From: Bacteroidales bacterium
GTDB taxonomy: Bacteria; Bacteroidota; Bacteroidia; Bacteroidales; UBA3824
DNA: 7,635 nucleotides
Direction of reading: 5' to 3'
Assembly: GCA_017645985.1 (NCBI GenBank)
Contig: JAGCNK010000097.1
Location: 1-7,635 of the forward strand
A model generated the notes under the pieces. The model searched no databases and was not told the DNA's origin. It worked only from the letters and a program-made list of their open reading frames with translations. The first letter of the stretch is position 1, and every line of letters starts with the position of its first letter. Positions 1-6,603 of the stretch are shown in pieces. The translations under genes were made by a program, and so were the position numbers.

Positions 1-365
1 ACACAAATCATCATACCATAAGCCATACCTTCGGAGCGGACATCATGGTTGGCAATATCCATAATATAGGCTTCTGAGCCTTTATCATAATAGACCTTTG
101 AGTTATCATCGCCTTTAAAATAATGATCCCACAATTGGTCGAGTTTGTCTTGGATTTCCTCATCGGTTTTGCCCAAAACAGTTTTAAAGGGACTTGTGTA
201 AATACCGGTGTAATACGCACCATTGTAGTTTGGTTCTGTTTCTTCGTAATCGGGACCAAAATAAGCACCGTTTTCATCGAAATAAGTGGGATGGGTTTGC
301 GCAAACGATGCAGTCACAAACGAGCACAACAATACCACACTCATTAATACATTTGTTTTTTTCAT
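1..365 (-). CDS. GH8 glycoside hydrolase, secreted, 5' part only
   Basis: This is the N-terminal 121 codons of a glycoside hydrolase family 8 enzyme; the gene runs off the left edge. Translation from the ATG at 363-365 gives a Sec signal peptide of about 22 residues (MKKTN, a hydrophobic core, then TASFA before QT). The mature start follows: a LGKTDEEIQDKLDQLWDHYF segment (residues 64-83), GDD (85-87), VYY (91-93) and the family signature DVRSEGMAYGMMI (108-120). In this signature the Glu of SEGM (residue 112, codon at 30-32) is the expected general acid. The pattern resembles Bacteroidota and Bacillus GH8 enzymes that release xylose from the reducing end of xylo-oligosaccharides, but GH8 also holds endoxylanases, chitosanases and endoglucanases, so the substrate is an inference. 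No lipobox is seen, so a soluble periplasmic or exported enzyme is expected. The gene has its own promoter just upstream and is probably not part of the histidine kinase transcript. Confidence 0.88.
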   Translation of the reverse strand, partial: MKKTNVLMSVVLLCSFVTASFAQTHPTYFDENGAYFGPDYEETEPNYNGAYYTGIYTSPFKTVLGKTDEEIQDKLDQLWDHYFKGDDNSKVYYDKGSEAYIMDIANHDVRSEGMAYGMMIC

Positions 366-392
366 CTTGATAAAGTTTTAAATAATAATTAG

Positions 393-422
393 CAAAAATA
401 TAGTTCAATTAGCTAATGCAAA
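393..422 (-). promoter_or_regulatory. Bacteroidota-type promoter for the GH8 gene
   Basis: On the minus strand a perfect TAnnTTTG -7 element (TATTTTTG, 393-400) is preceded after 18 bases by a TTTG -33 element (419-422). This is the consensus of the Bacteroidota primary sigma factor. Runs of T lie directly upstream and may act as an UP-like, bent stretch. The predicted start of transcription near 386 leaves a leader of about 20 bases before the ATG at 365. The leader is AT-rich and has no clear Shine-Dalgarno sequence, which is normal for this phylum. Confidence 0.65.
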
Positions 423-426
423 AATG

Positions 427-476
427 AAAAAAAAAATGAAAAAAACAAACATCCAAGCCGAAAAAATTATTTTTTC
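427..476 (-). terminator. Possible weak terminator after the histidine kinase gene
   Basis: A perfect inverted repeat (GAAAAAA, loop TAA, TTTTTTC; 460-476) overlaps the last codons and stop of the kinase gene. On the minus strand it is followed, after a short GC-richer spacer, by T7 (439-445) and T10 (427-436). The stem is only A-T rich, so this is a weak candidate. The T runs equally fit an A-tract upstream of the GH8 promoter. Apart from this and that promoter I see nothing else in 366-466. Confidence 0.3.
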
Positions 477-3400
477 ACCGGCAAGGTAACAATAAATGTG
501 GTGCCTTTGCCAACTTCCGATTCAAACGAGATGTCGCCTTTGGCATTGATAATAATGTTTTTGCACATAGCAAGACCGAGACCGCTGCCGCTGCTCTTGG
601 TGGTAAAGCTCGGGGTAAAGAGCTTGCCCTTGATTTCGTCGGGAATGCCGCAGCCGTTGTCTTTGATTCTTACAGTTACTTTGCCGTCAGCCACGCCGAG
701 CGACACGTGGATTTTGCCTTTGATACCGTCGGGAATGGCCTGTGTGGCATTTTTGATAAGGTTGACAAACACACGCGAAATCTGCTCTTTGTCGGCAATG
801 ATAGTAACATCCTTGTGTTCACCAAAATCGGATGTAATTTCCACATTCTCAGTATTTTTAAAGAGCTGCACCACATTGCCGAGAGTCTCCACCACATTAA
901 ACGGACTTTCGTCGGGCTTGGGCATCTTGGCAAAGTTGGAGAATCCTGTGGCTATCGACGAAAGGGTGTCGATCTGCTGGATAAGCGTGTTAGACACTCT
1001 GTCGAGTTTCTCCTCAAAGTCGGCGTCGTGGTTCTTGTGGCTGCGCATAAGGAACTGTATGCTCAGCTTCATAGGCGTGAGCGGGTTCTTAATTTCGTGG
1101 GCTATCTGCTTAGCCATCTCGCGCCAAGCACTCTCGCGCTCGCTCTTGGCCAGCAGGGCGGCGCTCTCCTCAAGCTTCTCCACCATTGTGTTGTATTCCG
1201 AAACCAGCTGACCAATCTCGTCCTTGCGGCTGTACTCTATCTTCTCGTGCTTCTTGCCGAGTTCCACCTTTTCCATCATATTCTGAATCATGCGGATAGG
1301 ATGCACCATACGCTCCGACACAATCACGGCGATAAGTATGCTCAGCAGCATCAGCACCACAAACAAGTTGGTGAGCGACACCAGCATAGTGGACAGCTCG
1401 CTCTTCATAATGTCGGGTTTGGAGAAATAAGGCAGGTTGATGTACCCGGTAAGCTTGTCGCGCGAATTGTAAAACGGAATGTAAGCCGAAGTGTAGCTCA
1501 TATTGCCGATGGTCTCCTCCTGGATATAATTGGCCTTGGAACCAAACACGAGAGCCTTGAGCGCAATGCCGTTGATCTGCGTGCTGATGATTCCCTTCTT
1601 GAAAATTTCGGGACGCGAACTGCCCACCAGCTCGCCGTCGGCACCGTAGATATTGATGTCGGTAAAGAACACGTGCGCGGTTTTGGCAAGATACTCGTCT
1701 AAGAAAATGTTGAGCTTGGAGTCTTGCTGCGACACAAACGCCGCCGAATCGCCAAACGCCTGTTCTATATGCATATACACGCTCTTCATCTTGTCGTTAA
1801 TATCGTTGCTGGTATCCTGGCGGAACCTCTGGACGTTGAAATAAGCCATTGCCACACAGATAATTACAAACGCCATCACAAGGATAAAGCATACCGAGCC
1901 CACAAGCTTGATTTTGAGCTGCGAACGGTATTCGTCGATCTTGTGCTCAGCCACCACCTTGATGCCAATATATATAAGCACCAGCAGCGTGTAGGCGCAA
2001 AACAGGTAGGCAAACGACACTATATAGTCGGTGATGCCAATTTGCGGACGGCTGATAACCACTATGTCGGAACTTGCCTTGTAGACAGTATGCACAAAAT
2101 TGTCGGACGAGAACGCCGCTATGGTGTCGCCGTTGGCAAGATGCTCGGCAAACATGTCGTCGCTGAAGTCGTAGCTGTACGAGCCGTTCTGCTTGGTGCG
2201 CTTGCCGTTGCGGTATTTGGCGTAATTGCAGCCTTCGAGCTGCGACGGAATAATCTGTCCGTTGACAAGCAGTTCGGGATAGCCGAAGTCGTCGGGCACA
2301 GGCTTGTTGTCGAGCACTATGATGATGTAGTACGAATCTTCGCCCACAGTGGCTCGCAGCTGACCTATGTAGCTGATACCGCCGTCGGGATTGTCAACAA
2401 AATAGAAGTCGGAGAACGGAACCTCGCTGCCGTATTTCACAACAGTTTCGGCAATGTCGTTTTGCATATCCAGGAAAGGAACGCCTGGCACAGCCTCAAA
2501 CACCTTGAGCGTGAGGTTGTACTTGTTCCAATAGCCATTGAAATGCCAACGCTGCAGATAGTCGTAAAGACGGCTGCCGTTTTTGATGTCGGCGGCAAGA
2601 TAGTCGGAAATCAGAGCGTCGCCCGAAACCTCCGAGGAAAAATCCTTCAGAAGGAGTTCTGCTATCTTGTCGTGCTCGTCCACAGCCTGCATCACCTGCT
2701 CCTCGCTGATATGCTGGTGTTTCTGCTCGGCAGTGTGGGTGATGACCACCGACGACAGCGCCGCGCTCAAAAATATCATAAACATATAGCGGTAAATGCT
2801 CTCGGTGGCACGTGCGTAGTGCATCAGACAGGCTGCAATCACTATGGCGGCAACGTAAAGCATTGTGGCACACAGGAAAGCACCGTCGGCAAGGGCGGCT
2901 ATCAACGCCGCAGCCACGCCCGAAGAGGCTATGATTATCAGAGTCTTGCGCAACTGGCGGGAATCGTCGAGGATAACATACGATGTGATGCGCACAATGG
3001 CGTACACAAGCGAGGCGAATATAAGCGCAAAAATGCCGATACCAGCCACGCTGAACACGTCGAGCTTAAACACGTTGGTAAGCTGAAACGGAATCGACGA
3101 GTCTGCGATAAGCGACTCCAACGCCGAATGAACCATCACCACGGAATACAAGCCCACAAGTGCTACCGCGAAGAAAAAGCATCCGCGGGTAAACTCTGTC
3201 CAGGTGCGGATGTTCTGGCGCAGCTGCACGTAATCAGCCAGGCGGAAAATAGCCACGGTGGCAAAGAGCACGAATATAGCGTCGATCAAAAAGTCGCCGA
3301 AGGTGGGATAAAGGAATCCGCCGTGGAAGTACACCGGGTCGAAAAAGTCGAGGGCATACACGTTGGGCGGCAGCTTCATCAGCATGCAGAATATCCGCAG

Positions 3401-4165
3401 CACTATCACGGAGCAGATTATCGACAATATAATCAGAGCGTTGCCCTTCTTGGCGGCAAGTATGTTGATGTATTTCAGCACAAACAGCAGCAGCGACACA
3501 AGGCTGAGCAAAAACAGCACGCCCACCCAGGTGAAATCGGCGGCGTCGGGGTCCACCTCGTTGAGCGGCACAAGCGAGAATATGTACTTGCCCTCTTTGT
3601 CCTGAATGTCAACGCCATACGACAGCGCGATAGAGGATATTTTAAACGTGGGACTAAGATGAAACTCGGGTTCAAACCCCTTGCTCAGATACTTGTTTTC
3701 AATAGAGTATTCGCTTTTGAGCAGAATCAGAGCCACATAGGTCTTGTCGCCCTTGACCACGGTGCGTATCTCGTACCATCCGTTGCTGAGCTTGGCTATG
3801 CGGTTGTTGATGCCCGACTGCGAGTATATTTTTTTAATAGGTGCCTTGTTGCCTGTCCAGTAACGGAGGGTGTCTTTTTCAAAAACATATACCGAAATAC
3901 CCTCCTGCTCTATGGTCTCAAGATTCTCCTGCAATACGTAGATAGAGTTTTCGTGCACGGTCTCGTTGCCGTTTTCCACCTTGGCGCGGATGTCGGACAA
4001 AAGGCTGTCGGCGCGGGTCTCCTTGGCATGCAGCACCCGGGTGATGCGCCCGGTGTCGATGTCAAAGGTTTTTAGACCGCTCAGATACGACTCCAATGCC
4101 GATGCTAACGCTAATAGCAAAACGGAATAAACCAAAAACTGTATCTTTTTAAACTTCTCTTTCAC
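467..4165 (-). CDS. Large 12-TM NtrY-like sensor histidine kinase
   Basis: Membrane sensor kinase of 1232 residues. Predicted TM helices lie near 9-24, 211-233, 241-263, 290-309, 328-347, 370-398, 407-427, 429-449, 459-477, 713-738, 752-776 and 926-949. Basic loops fall on the cytoplasmic side throughout, so the topology is consistent. Three extracytoplasmic parts result: 25-210, 478-712 and 777-925 (the last sits where a Cache/PAS-like sensor would be). Then come HAMP (about 950-1002, DEIGQL at 982-987) and HisKA with the phospho-acceptor His1023 in AHEIKNPLTP. The HATPase_c domain has an N box (NLIKNA, N1135/N1139), G1 box DNGCGIP (D1169), FTPSFTTKSSG and G2 box GSGLGLAM. All key residues are present, so it should be active. 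HExxN after the His also permits phosphatase activity. The start is GTG (4163-4165): an in-frame TGA lies 27 bases upstream with no ATG between, and GTG keeps the basic MKEKFKK n-region. No response regulator is visible, and the ligand is unknown. It lies 75 bases downstream of rlmH with no strong promoter of its own, so co-transcription is possible. Confidence 0.93.
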   Translation of the reverse strand: MKEKFKKIQFLVYSVLLLALASALESYLSGLKTFDIDTGRITRVLHAKETRADSLLSDIRAKVENGNETVHENSIYVLQENLETIEQEGISVYVFEKDTLRYWTGNKAPIKKIYSQSGINNRIAKLSNGWYEIRTVVKGDKTYVALILLKSEYSIENKYLSKGFEPEFHLSPTFKISSIALSYGVDIQDKEGKYIFSLVPLNEVDPDAADFTWVGVLFLLSLVSLLLFVLKYINILAAKKGNALIILSIICSVIVLRIFCMLMKLPPNVYALDFFDPVYFHGGFLYPTFGDFLIDAIFVLFATVAIFRLADYVQLRQNIRTWTEFTRGCFFFAVALVGLYSVVMVHSALESLIADSSIPFQLTNVFKLDVFSVAGIGIFALIFASLVYAIVRITSYVILDDSRQLRKTLIIIASSGVAAALIAALADGAFLCATMLYVAAIVIAACLMHYARATESIYRYMFMIFLSAALSSVVITHTAEQKHQHISEEQVMQAVDEHDKIAELLLKDFSSEVSGDALISDYLAADIKNGSRLYDYLQRWHFNGYWNKYNLTLKVFEAVPGVPFLDMQNDIAETVVKYGSEVPFSDFYFVDNPDGGISYIGQLRATVGEDSYYIIIVLDNKPVPDDFGYPELLVNGQIIPSQLEGCNYAKYRNGKRTKQNGSYSYDFSDDMFAEHLANGDTIAAFSSDNFVHTVYKASSDIVVISRPQIGITDYIVSFAYLFCAYTLLVLIYIGIKVVAEHKIDEYRSQLKIKLVGSVCFILVMAFVIICVAMAYFNVQRFRQDTSNDINDKMKSVYMHIEQAFGDSAAFVSQQDSKLNIFLDEYLAKTAHVFFTDINIYGADGELVGSSRPEIFKKGIISTQINGIALKALVFGSKANYIQEETIGNMSYTSAYIPFYNSRDKLTGYINLPYFSKPDIMKSELSTMLVSLTNLFVVLMLLSILIAVIVSERMVHPIRMIQNMMEKVELGKKHEKIEYSRKDEIGQLVSEYNTMVEKLEESAALLAKSERESAWREMAKQIAHEIKNPLTPMKLSIQFLMRSHKNHDADFEEKLDRVSNTLIQQIDTLSSIATGFSNFAKMPKPDESPFNVVETLGNVVQLFKNTENVEITSDFGEHKDVTIIADKEQISRVFVNLIKNATQAIPDGIKGKIHVSLGVADGKVTVRIKDNGCGIPDEIKGKLFTPSFTTKSSGSGLGLAMCKNIIINAKGDISFESEVGKGTTFIVTLPVKK

Positions 4166-4200
4166 TTTATATCTGTTGTTTTCTGTGTTTCAAAGTTTGT

Positions 4201-4210
4201 ATTTGCAAAT
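4201..4210. repeat. 10-bp perfect palindrome in the rlmH-kinase gap
   Basis: ATTTGCAAAT reads the same on both strands and lies in the 75-base gap between rlmH and the kinase start, 35 bases before the GTG. It could be a dimeric regulator site, but a single palindrome of this length can arise by chance. The rest of the gap (4166-4240) shows no clear Shine-Dalgarno or consensus promoter. Confidence 0.2.
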
Positions 4211-4240
4211 GCCTTGCCAACAATTTACAGTTATCAAAAA

Positions 4241-4714
4241 TTATTCGTGATGGTAAGGTTCGTTGTTAATAATGGTAAATGCGCGGTACAATTGCTCCAT
4301 AAAAATAAGGCGCACCATCTGATGCGAAAATGTCATTTTGGAGAGTGAGATTTTGTCGTCGGATTTTTGATACACCTGATTATCAAATCCATAAGGTCCA
4401 CCGATAATAAATGTGATGTCCTTGTTTTGGAGCGAGATTTTTTTCGACACGTAGTTGGCAAACTCCACAGATGTGAACTCCTTGCCGTGTTCATCTAACA
4501 GTATGCGCACCGACGAGGTGTCGAGATATGGCAAAAGCAATTCTGCCTCTTTCTGTTTAATGGTGTCGAAGGGCATATTGGCTGTGTTTTTCAAATCCTT
4601 CAGCACTATAAACTCAAAAGGGATATACTTTTTTATCCTTTTTTCGTATTCGGCGCAGGCATCCACGAGGTATTTTTCTACCGTGCGGCCTACTACCACA
4701 AATCTTATTTTCAT
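4241..4714 (-). CDS. rlmH: 23S rRNA (pseudouridine(1915)-N3)-methyltransferase RlmH
   Basis: SPOUT-class methyltransferase that uses S-adenosylmethionine to methylate N3 of pseudouridine 1915 in helix 69 of 23S rRNA, acting as a homodimer on assembled 70S ribosomes in the cytoplasm. The 157-residue length matches the family (about 155-160). Visible marks are the start MKIRFVVVGRT, the LLDEHGKEFTS segment (72-82), the FIIGGPYGF SAM-binding loop (102-110), SLSKMTFSHQMVRLIFMEQL (123-142) around the knot, and the C-terminal YHHE that belongs to the active site. The ATG at 4712-4714 has an AAGGA (4725-4729) about 10 bases upstream and a consensus promoter further up. This is a conserved housekeeping gene and marks the boundary between ordinary chromosome and the AT-rich block to the right. 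Confidence 0.96.
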   Translation of the reverse strand: MKIRFVVVGRTVEKYLVDACAEYEKRIKKYIPFEFIVLKDLKNTANMPFDTIKQKEAELLLPYLDTSSVRILLDEHGKEFTSVEFANYVSKKISLQNKDITFIIGGPYGFDNQVYQKSDDKISLSKMTFSHQMVRLIFMEQLYRAFTIINNEPYHHE

Positions 4715-4761
4715 TTTTTGTTTTTCCTTGTCTAATAAACTTGTTCGTTACGTTTGATGTG

Positions 4762-4794
4762 CAAAGATAACAAAAAATAAAATGCCTATCCAAA
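4762..4794 (-). promoter_or_regulatory. Bacteroidota-type promoter for rlmH
   Basis: On the minus strand, TATCTTTG (4762-4769) matches the TAnnTTTG -7 consensus, and TTTG (4791-4794) sits 21 bases upstream as the -33 element. Transcription would begin near 4755, giving a leader of about 40 bases to the rlmH ATG at 4714. This suggests that rlmH, and perhaps the kinase gene after it, is expressed independently of the accessory genes upstream. Confidence 0.6.
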
Positions 4795-4813
4795 AAAAGG
4801 ACAATTTTCGTTG

Positions 4814-4855
4814 GAGCAGATGCTCATAATTTTATTCATTGTAGTGGACACCACT
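4814..4855 (-). terminator. Two small hairpins at the 3' end of the second secreted gene
   Basis: AGTGG-TGT-CCACT (4843-4855, minus strand) is a perfect five-base stem lying in the last codons of the gene that stops at 4836. A second inverted repeat, GAGCA-TC-TGCTC (4814-4825), follows after about 18 bases. Neither is directly followed by a T run; the nearest is T7 at 4792-4798. Together they may slow or end transcription from the accessory genes before the rlmH promoter, but they are not a textbook intrinsic terminator. Confidence 0.25.
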
Positions 4856-5789
4856 CCGCCACATCTGCGCTAAAAGATAGGATCGATTCATTTAAAATAG
4901 TGTCAAATATATAGAAATAATAATCAGAATGAAAAAGAATATATCTGTCAGATAATGGTGAGTAATGTGGTTCATACCCTGAACTCAACACTTTAATCAC
5001 ATGTGAATCAGCATTAATTTCAACAATATTACATTTCAATATGTTTTTCTTATGGCATATACGTTGTTCGCACACGATATTCTTATTGTCAGGCGACATC
5101 GAAGGATTGAAATACCCAATAGAAATATTCTTTTTTAGTATTTGTTTCGCAACAATAGTTTGTCTTATATTGCCCTCAGTTTTGTATATCGTCCCGTCTT
5201 CGGATATGAGATTGGAAGATGGCTCATTGGTTTCGGATGGTATGGTAACACAAGAGTCTATTTTATAAAATATATTATTATCGATATCAGACAAATAGTT
5301 ATCTCCTTGAAACCGAAAAAAAATTATGTTACATCCTTTATTTATTTGATGGTATTTCCCTGTAGCAGTTTCAAAACTGAGACTCCCTAATGTGTCTGCA
5401 TTAGAATTAACGAACAAAATGCTATTTGCCTTATCGACATTATAATTATTAATAGAATAATCCAAACGAGTAAAAGCCGACGCTGTTAGGTACCACCAAC
5501 AACCAAAATGAGCAAAACAATGAATTTTGAAACAATATACTCCAGAACAGCCAGATACGCAAGAAAGAATAAAATCCTGACCTCCTATTGAAAAATGATG
5601 ACTTTGTATATTGGCAAATGGAAGTGTGTGACATGCCCAATTGTCAACATCTTCCATATTTTTAAATTTCATGGTAGTCGTGGAGTCAAAACATTCCCAA
5701 ACCAATTTGTTATTTACAGAAACCTGAGAATATACAAAATGACATATAAATATAATATTTGTTATAATTATCAATATTTTTTTAACCAT
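4836..5789 (-). CDS. Secreted Cys-rich protein with propeller-like C-terminus; candidate second immunity protein
   Basis: I do not recognise a named family. The 317-residue product has a Sec signal peptide (MVKKILIIITNIIFICHFVYS, cut before Q22) and no lipobox, so it should be periplasmic or exported. The mature protein holds 13 Cys, five of them within residues 77-97 (C77, C81, C86, C91, C97), which suggests disulfides. Residues about 225-317 carry two PD40/TolB-like blade motifs: NPSMSPDNKNIVC (228-240) and GYEPHYSPLSDRYILF (271-286), then a last strand ending AEWCP. This C-terminal part aligns by eye with the end of the protein encoded at 5871-6599, so the two are paralogues over that stretch; the N-terminal halves do not obviously match. 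The ATG (5787-5789) has a strong GGAGGA eight bases upstream. Its place after an Rhs toxin-like gene suggests an immunity or accessory role, but this is inference. The gene is AT-rich, unlike rlmH and the kinase gene. Confidence 0.8.
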   Translation of the reverse strand: MVKKILIIITNIIFICHFVYSQVSVNNKLVWECFDSTTTMKFKNMEDVDNWACHTLPFANIQSHHFSIGGQDFILSCVSGCSGVYCFKIHCFAHFGCWWYLTASAFTRLDYSINNYNVDKANSILFVNSNADTLGSLSFETATGKYHQINKGCNIIFFRFQGDNYLSDIDNNIFYKIDSCVTIPSETNEPSSNLISEDGTIYKTEGNIRQTIVAKQILKKNISIGYFNPSMSPDNKNIVCEQRICHKKNILKCNIVEINADSHVIKVLSSGYEPHYSPLSDRYILFHSDYYFYIFDTILNESILSFSADVAEWCPLQ

Positions 5790-5797
5790 AATAGAAT

Positions 5798-5803
5798 TCC
5801 TCC
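5798..5803 (-). promoter_or_regulatory. Strong Shine-Dalgarno GGAGGA
   Basis: GGAGGA lies eight bases before the ATG at 5789. Such a full match to the anti-Shine-Dalgarno is uncommon in Bacteroidota, where most genes (including the others here) have weak or no SD. It fixes the start codon. Confidence 0.6.
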
Positions 5804-5822
5804 ATTGTTATAGTTAGCGTGT

Positions 5823-5853
5823 GTATAATTAATTATGTGGATTATAATTATAC
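5823..5853. repeat. AT-rich inverted repeat between the two secreted genes
   Basis: GTATAATTA (5823-5831) and TAATTATAC (5845-5853) form a perfect nine-base inverted repeat around 13 bases, in the 81-base gap between the two paralogues. No T run follows on the minus strand, so it does not look like a terminator. It could be an RNA processing or stabilising hairpin, or an operator. TATAAT-like strings occur inside it, but no TAnnTTTG promoter is seen in the gap. Confidence 0.4.
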
Positions 5854-5870
5854 CTATTTTTGTTGATATG

Positions 5871-6599
5871 TTATTGAACCCATCTTGCATAGATACCATC
5901 AAACATAAAAACAAGCTCTCTATTTTGCAAATCATAGATACCAAATCTTTCTGTACATTCGCCATAACAAGTATATAAGATATACCTTTCGTCTTTTGAC
6001 AGAGAGGGAAACCACCCATTTATCAAAGGTGTCATTTGTTTTGTTGATATATCGATTTCAATTATTTGTACTGGCTCGACACTGAGTTTATCGCTATGAT
6101 GTTTTACATGCCAACGTTCACAAATTAATTTATTATTGTGGATTTCAAAACCATTATAATATTTAATTTGAGTTTTTCCCATATCAATTGAAGGTTTAAA
6201 TACAACCAACCCGGTGTCTTGTTTCATAAAAATATTGCCATAAAAAATAAAATTACTATTAGGGTGTTGATAATTATAATTATATTTATCTTCTTGATGT
6301 CCTAAGGTTGTATATTCAATTTGATCTATCAATGTGTAAGTTAAAGTATCAAACTTGAACTCTTTAACTATTGTATTTGTTTTACAATAATTATATCTAA
6401 ACAATACACATATGTTATTATCAAATGCAAATTTGCCATCAATCCAACACAATTTATTATCTTTAGGCAAAAGGTTAAATGTTAAATTCCTTGTTACATC
6501 AATTAAAATAATACTATCTTCTGAAGAATATAGAACTTTTTGACCTGAAACAGTTAAAAAGGAAAATATAAAACATAATAATAATAATACAATCCTCAT
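5871..6599 (-). CDS. Small secreted protein coupled to the Rhs gene; candidate periplasmic immunity protein
   Basis: No named family is recognised. The 242-residue product starts with a Sec signal peptide (MRIVLLLLCFIFSFLTVSG, cut before Q20) and lacks a lipobox, so it is predicted to be periplasmic or exported. The rest is rich in short beta-strand-like segments (VLYSSEDSIILIDV, KLCWIDGKFAFDNNICVLF). It ends in TolB/PD40-like blades: KLICERWH (157-164), VQIIEID, then GWFPSLSKDERYILYT (195-210) and FGIYDLQNRELVFMF, closing with ARWVQ. The C-terminal ~85 residues align by eye with the last ~80 of the protein at 4836-5789 (CE, IVEI/IIEI, G..P..S...RYIL, IFD/IYD, final A-x-W). Its ATG begins only four bases after the stop of the Rhs gene, so the two are almost certainly translated from one message. 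That position and the export signal fit an immunity protein for a toxin acting outside the cytoplasm; this role is inferred. The gene is very AT-rich (parts below 20% GC). Confidence 0.82.
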   Translation of the reverse strand: MRIVLLLLCFIFSFLTVSGQKVLYSSEDSIILIDVTRNLTFNLLPKDNKLCWIDGKFAFDNNICVLFRYNYCKTNTIVKEFKFDTLTYTLIDQIEYTTLGHQEDKYNYNYQHPNSNFIFYGNIFMKQDTGLVVFKPSIDMGKTQIKYYNGFEIHNNKLICERWHVKHHSDKLSVEPVQIIEIDISTKQMTPLINGWFPSLSKDERYILYTCYGECTERFGIYDLQNRELVFMFDGIYARWVQ

Positions 6600-6603
6600 A
6601 AGT

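Noticed and set aside
11..304. A 97-codon minus-strand frame at the left edge
   Set aside because: It is in a different frame from the GH8 gene, whose signal peptide and SEGMAYGM catalytic motif are clear. The frame has no such features.
1724..4075. A 783-codon open frame on the plus strand opposite the histidine kinase
   Set aside because: It lies wholly antisense to a gene with full, well-ordered domains. Its product is rich in His and Arg with no recognisable domain, signal or start context. It arises from the codon bias of the GC-richer kinase gene.
4241..4300. An SCC-type attachment site at the 3' end of rlmH
   Set aside because: In staphylococci, SCC elements insert at the 3' end of rlmH. 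Here the AT-rich block is on the 5' side, and the 3' end leads to the kinase gene with no direct repeats seen, so this is not that arrangement.
5771..6019. An 82-codon minus-strand frame spanning the gap between the two secreted genes
   Set aside because: It overlaps the end of one gene and the start of the next in another frame and lacks a signal, domain or ribosome site of its own.
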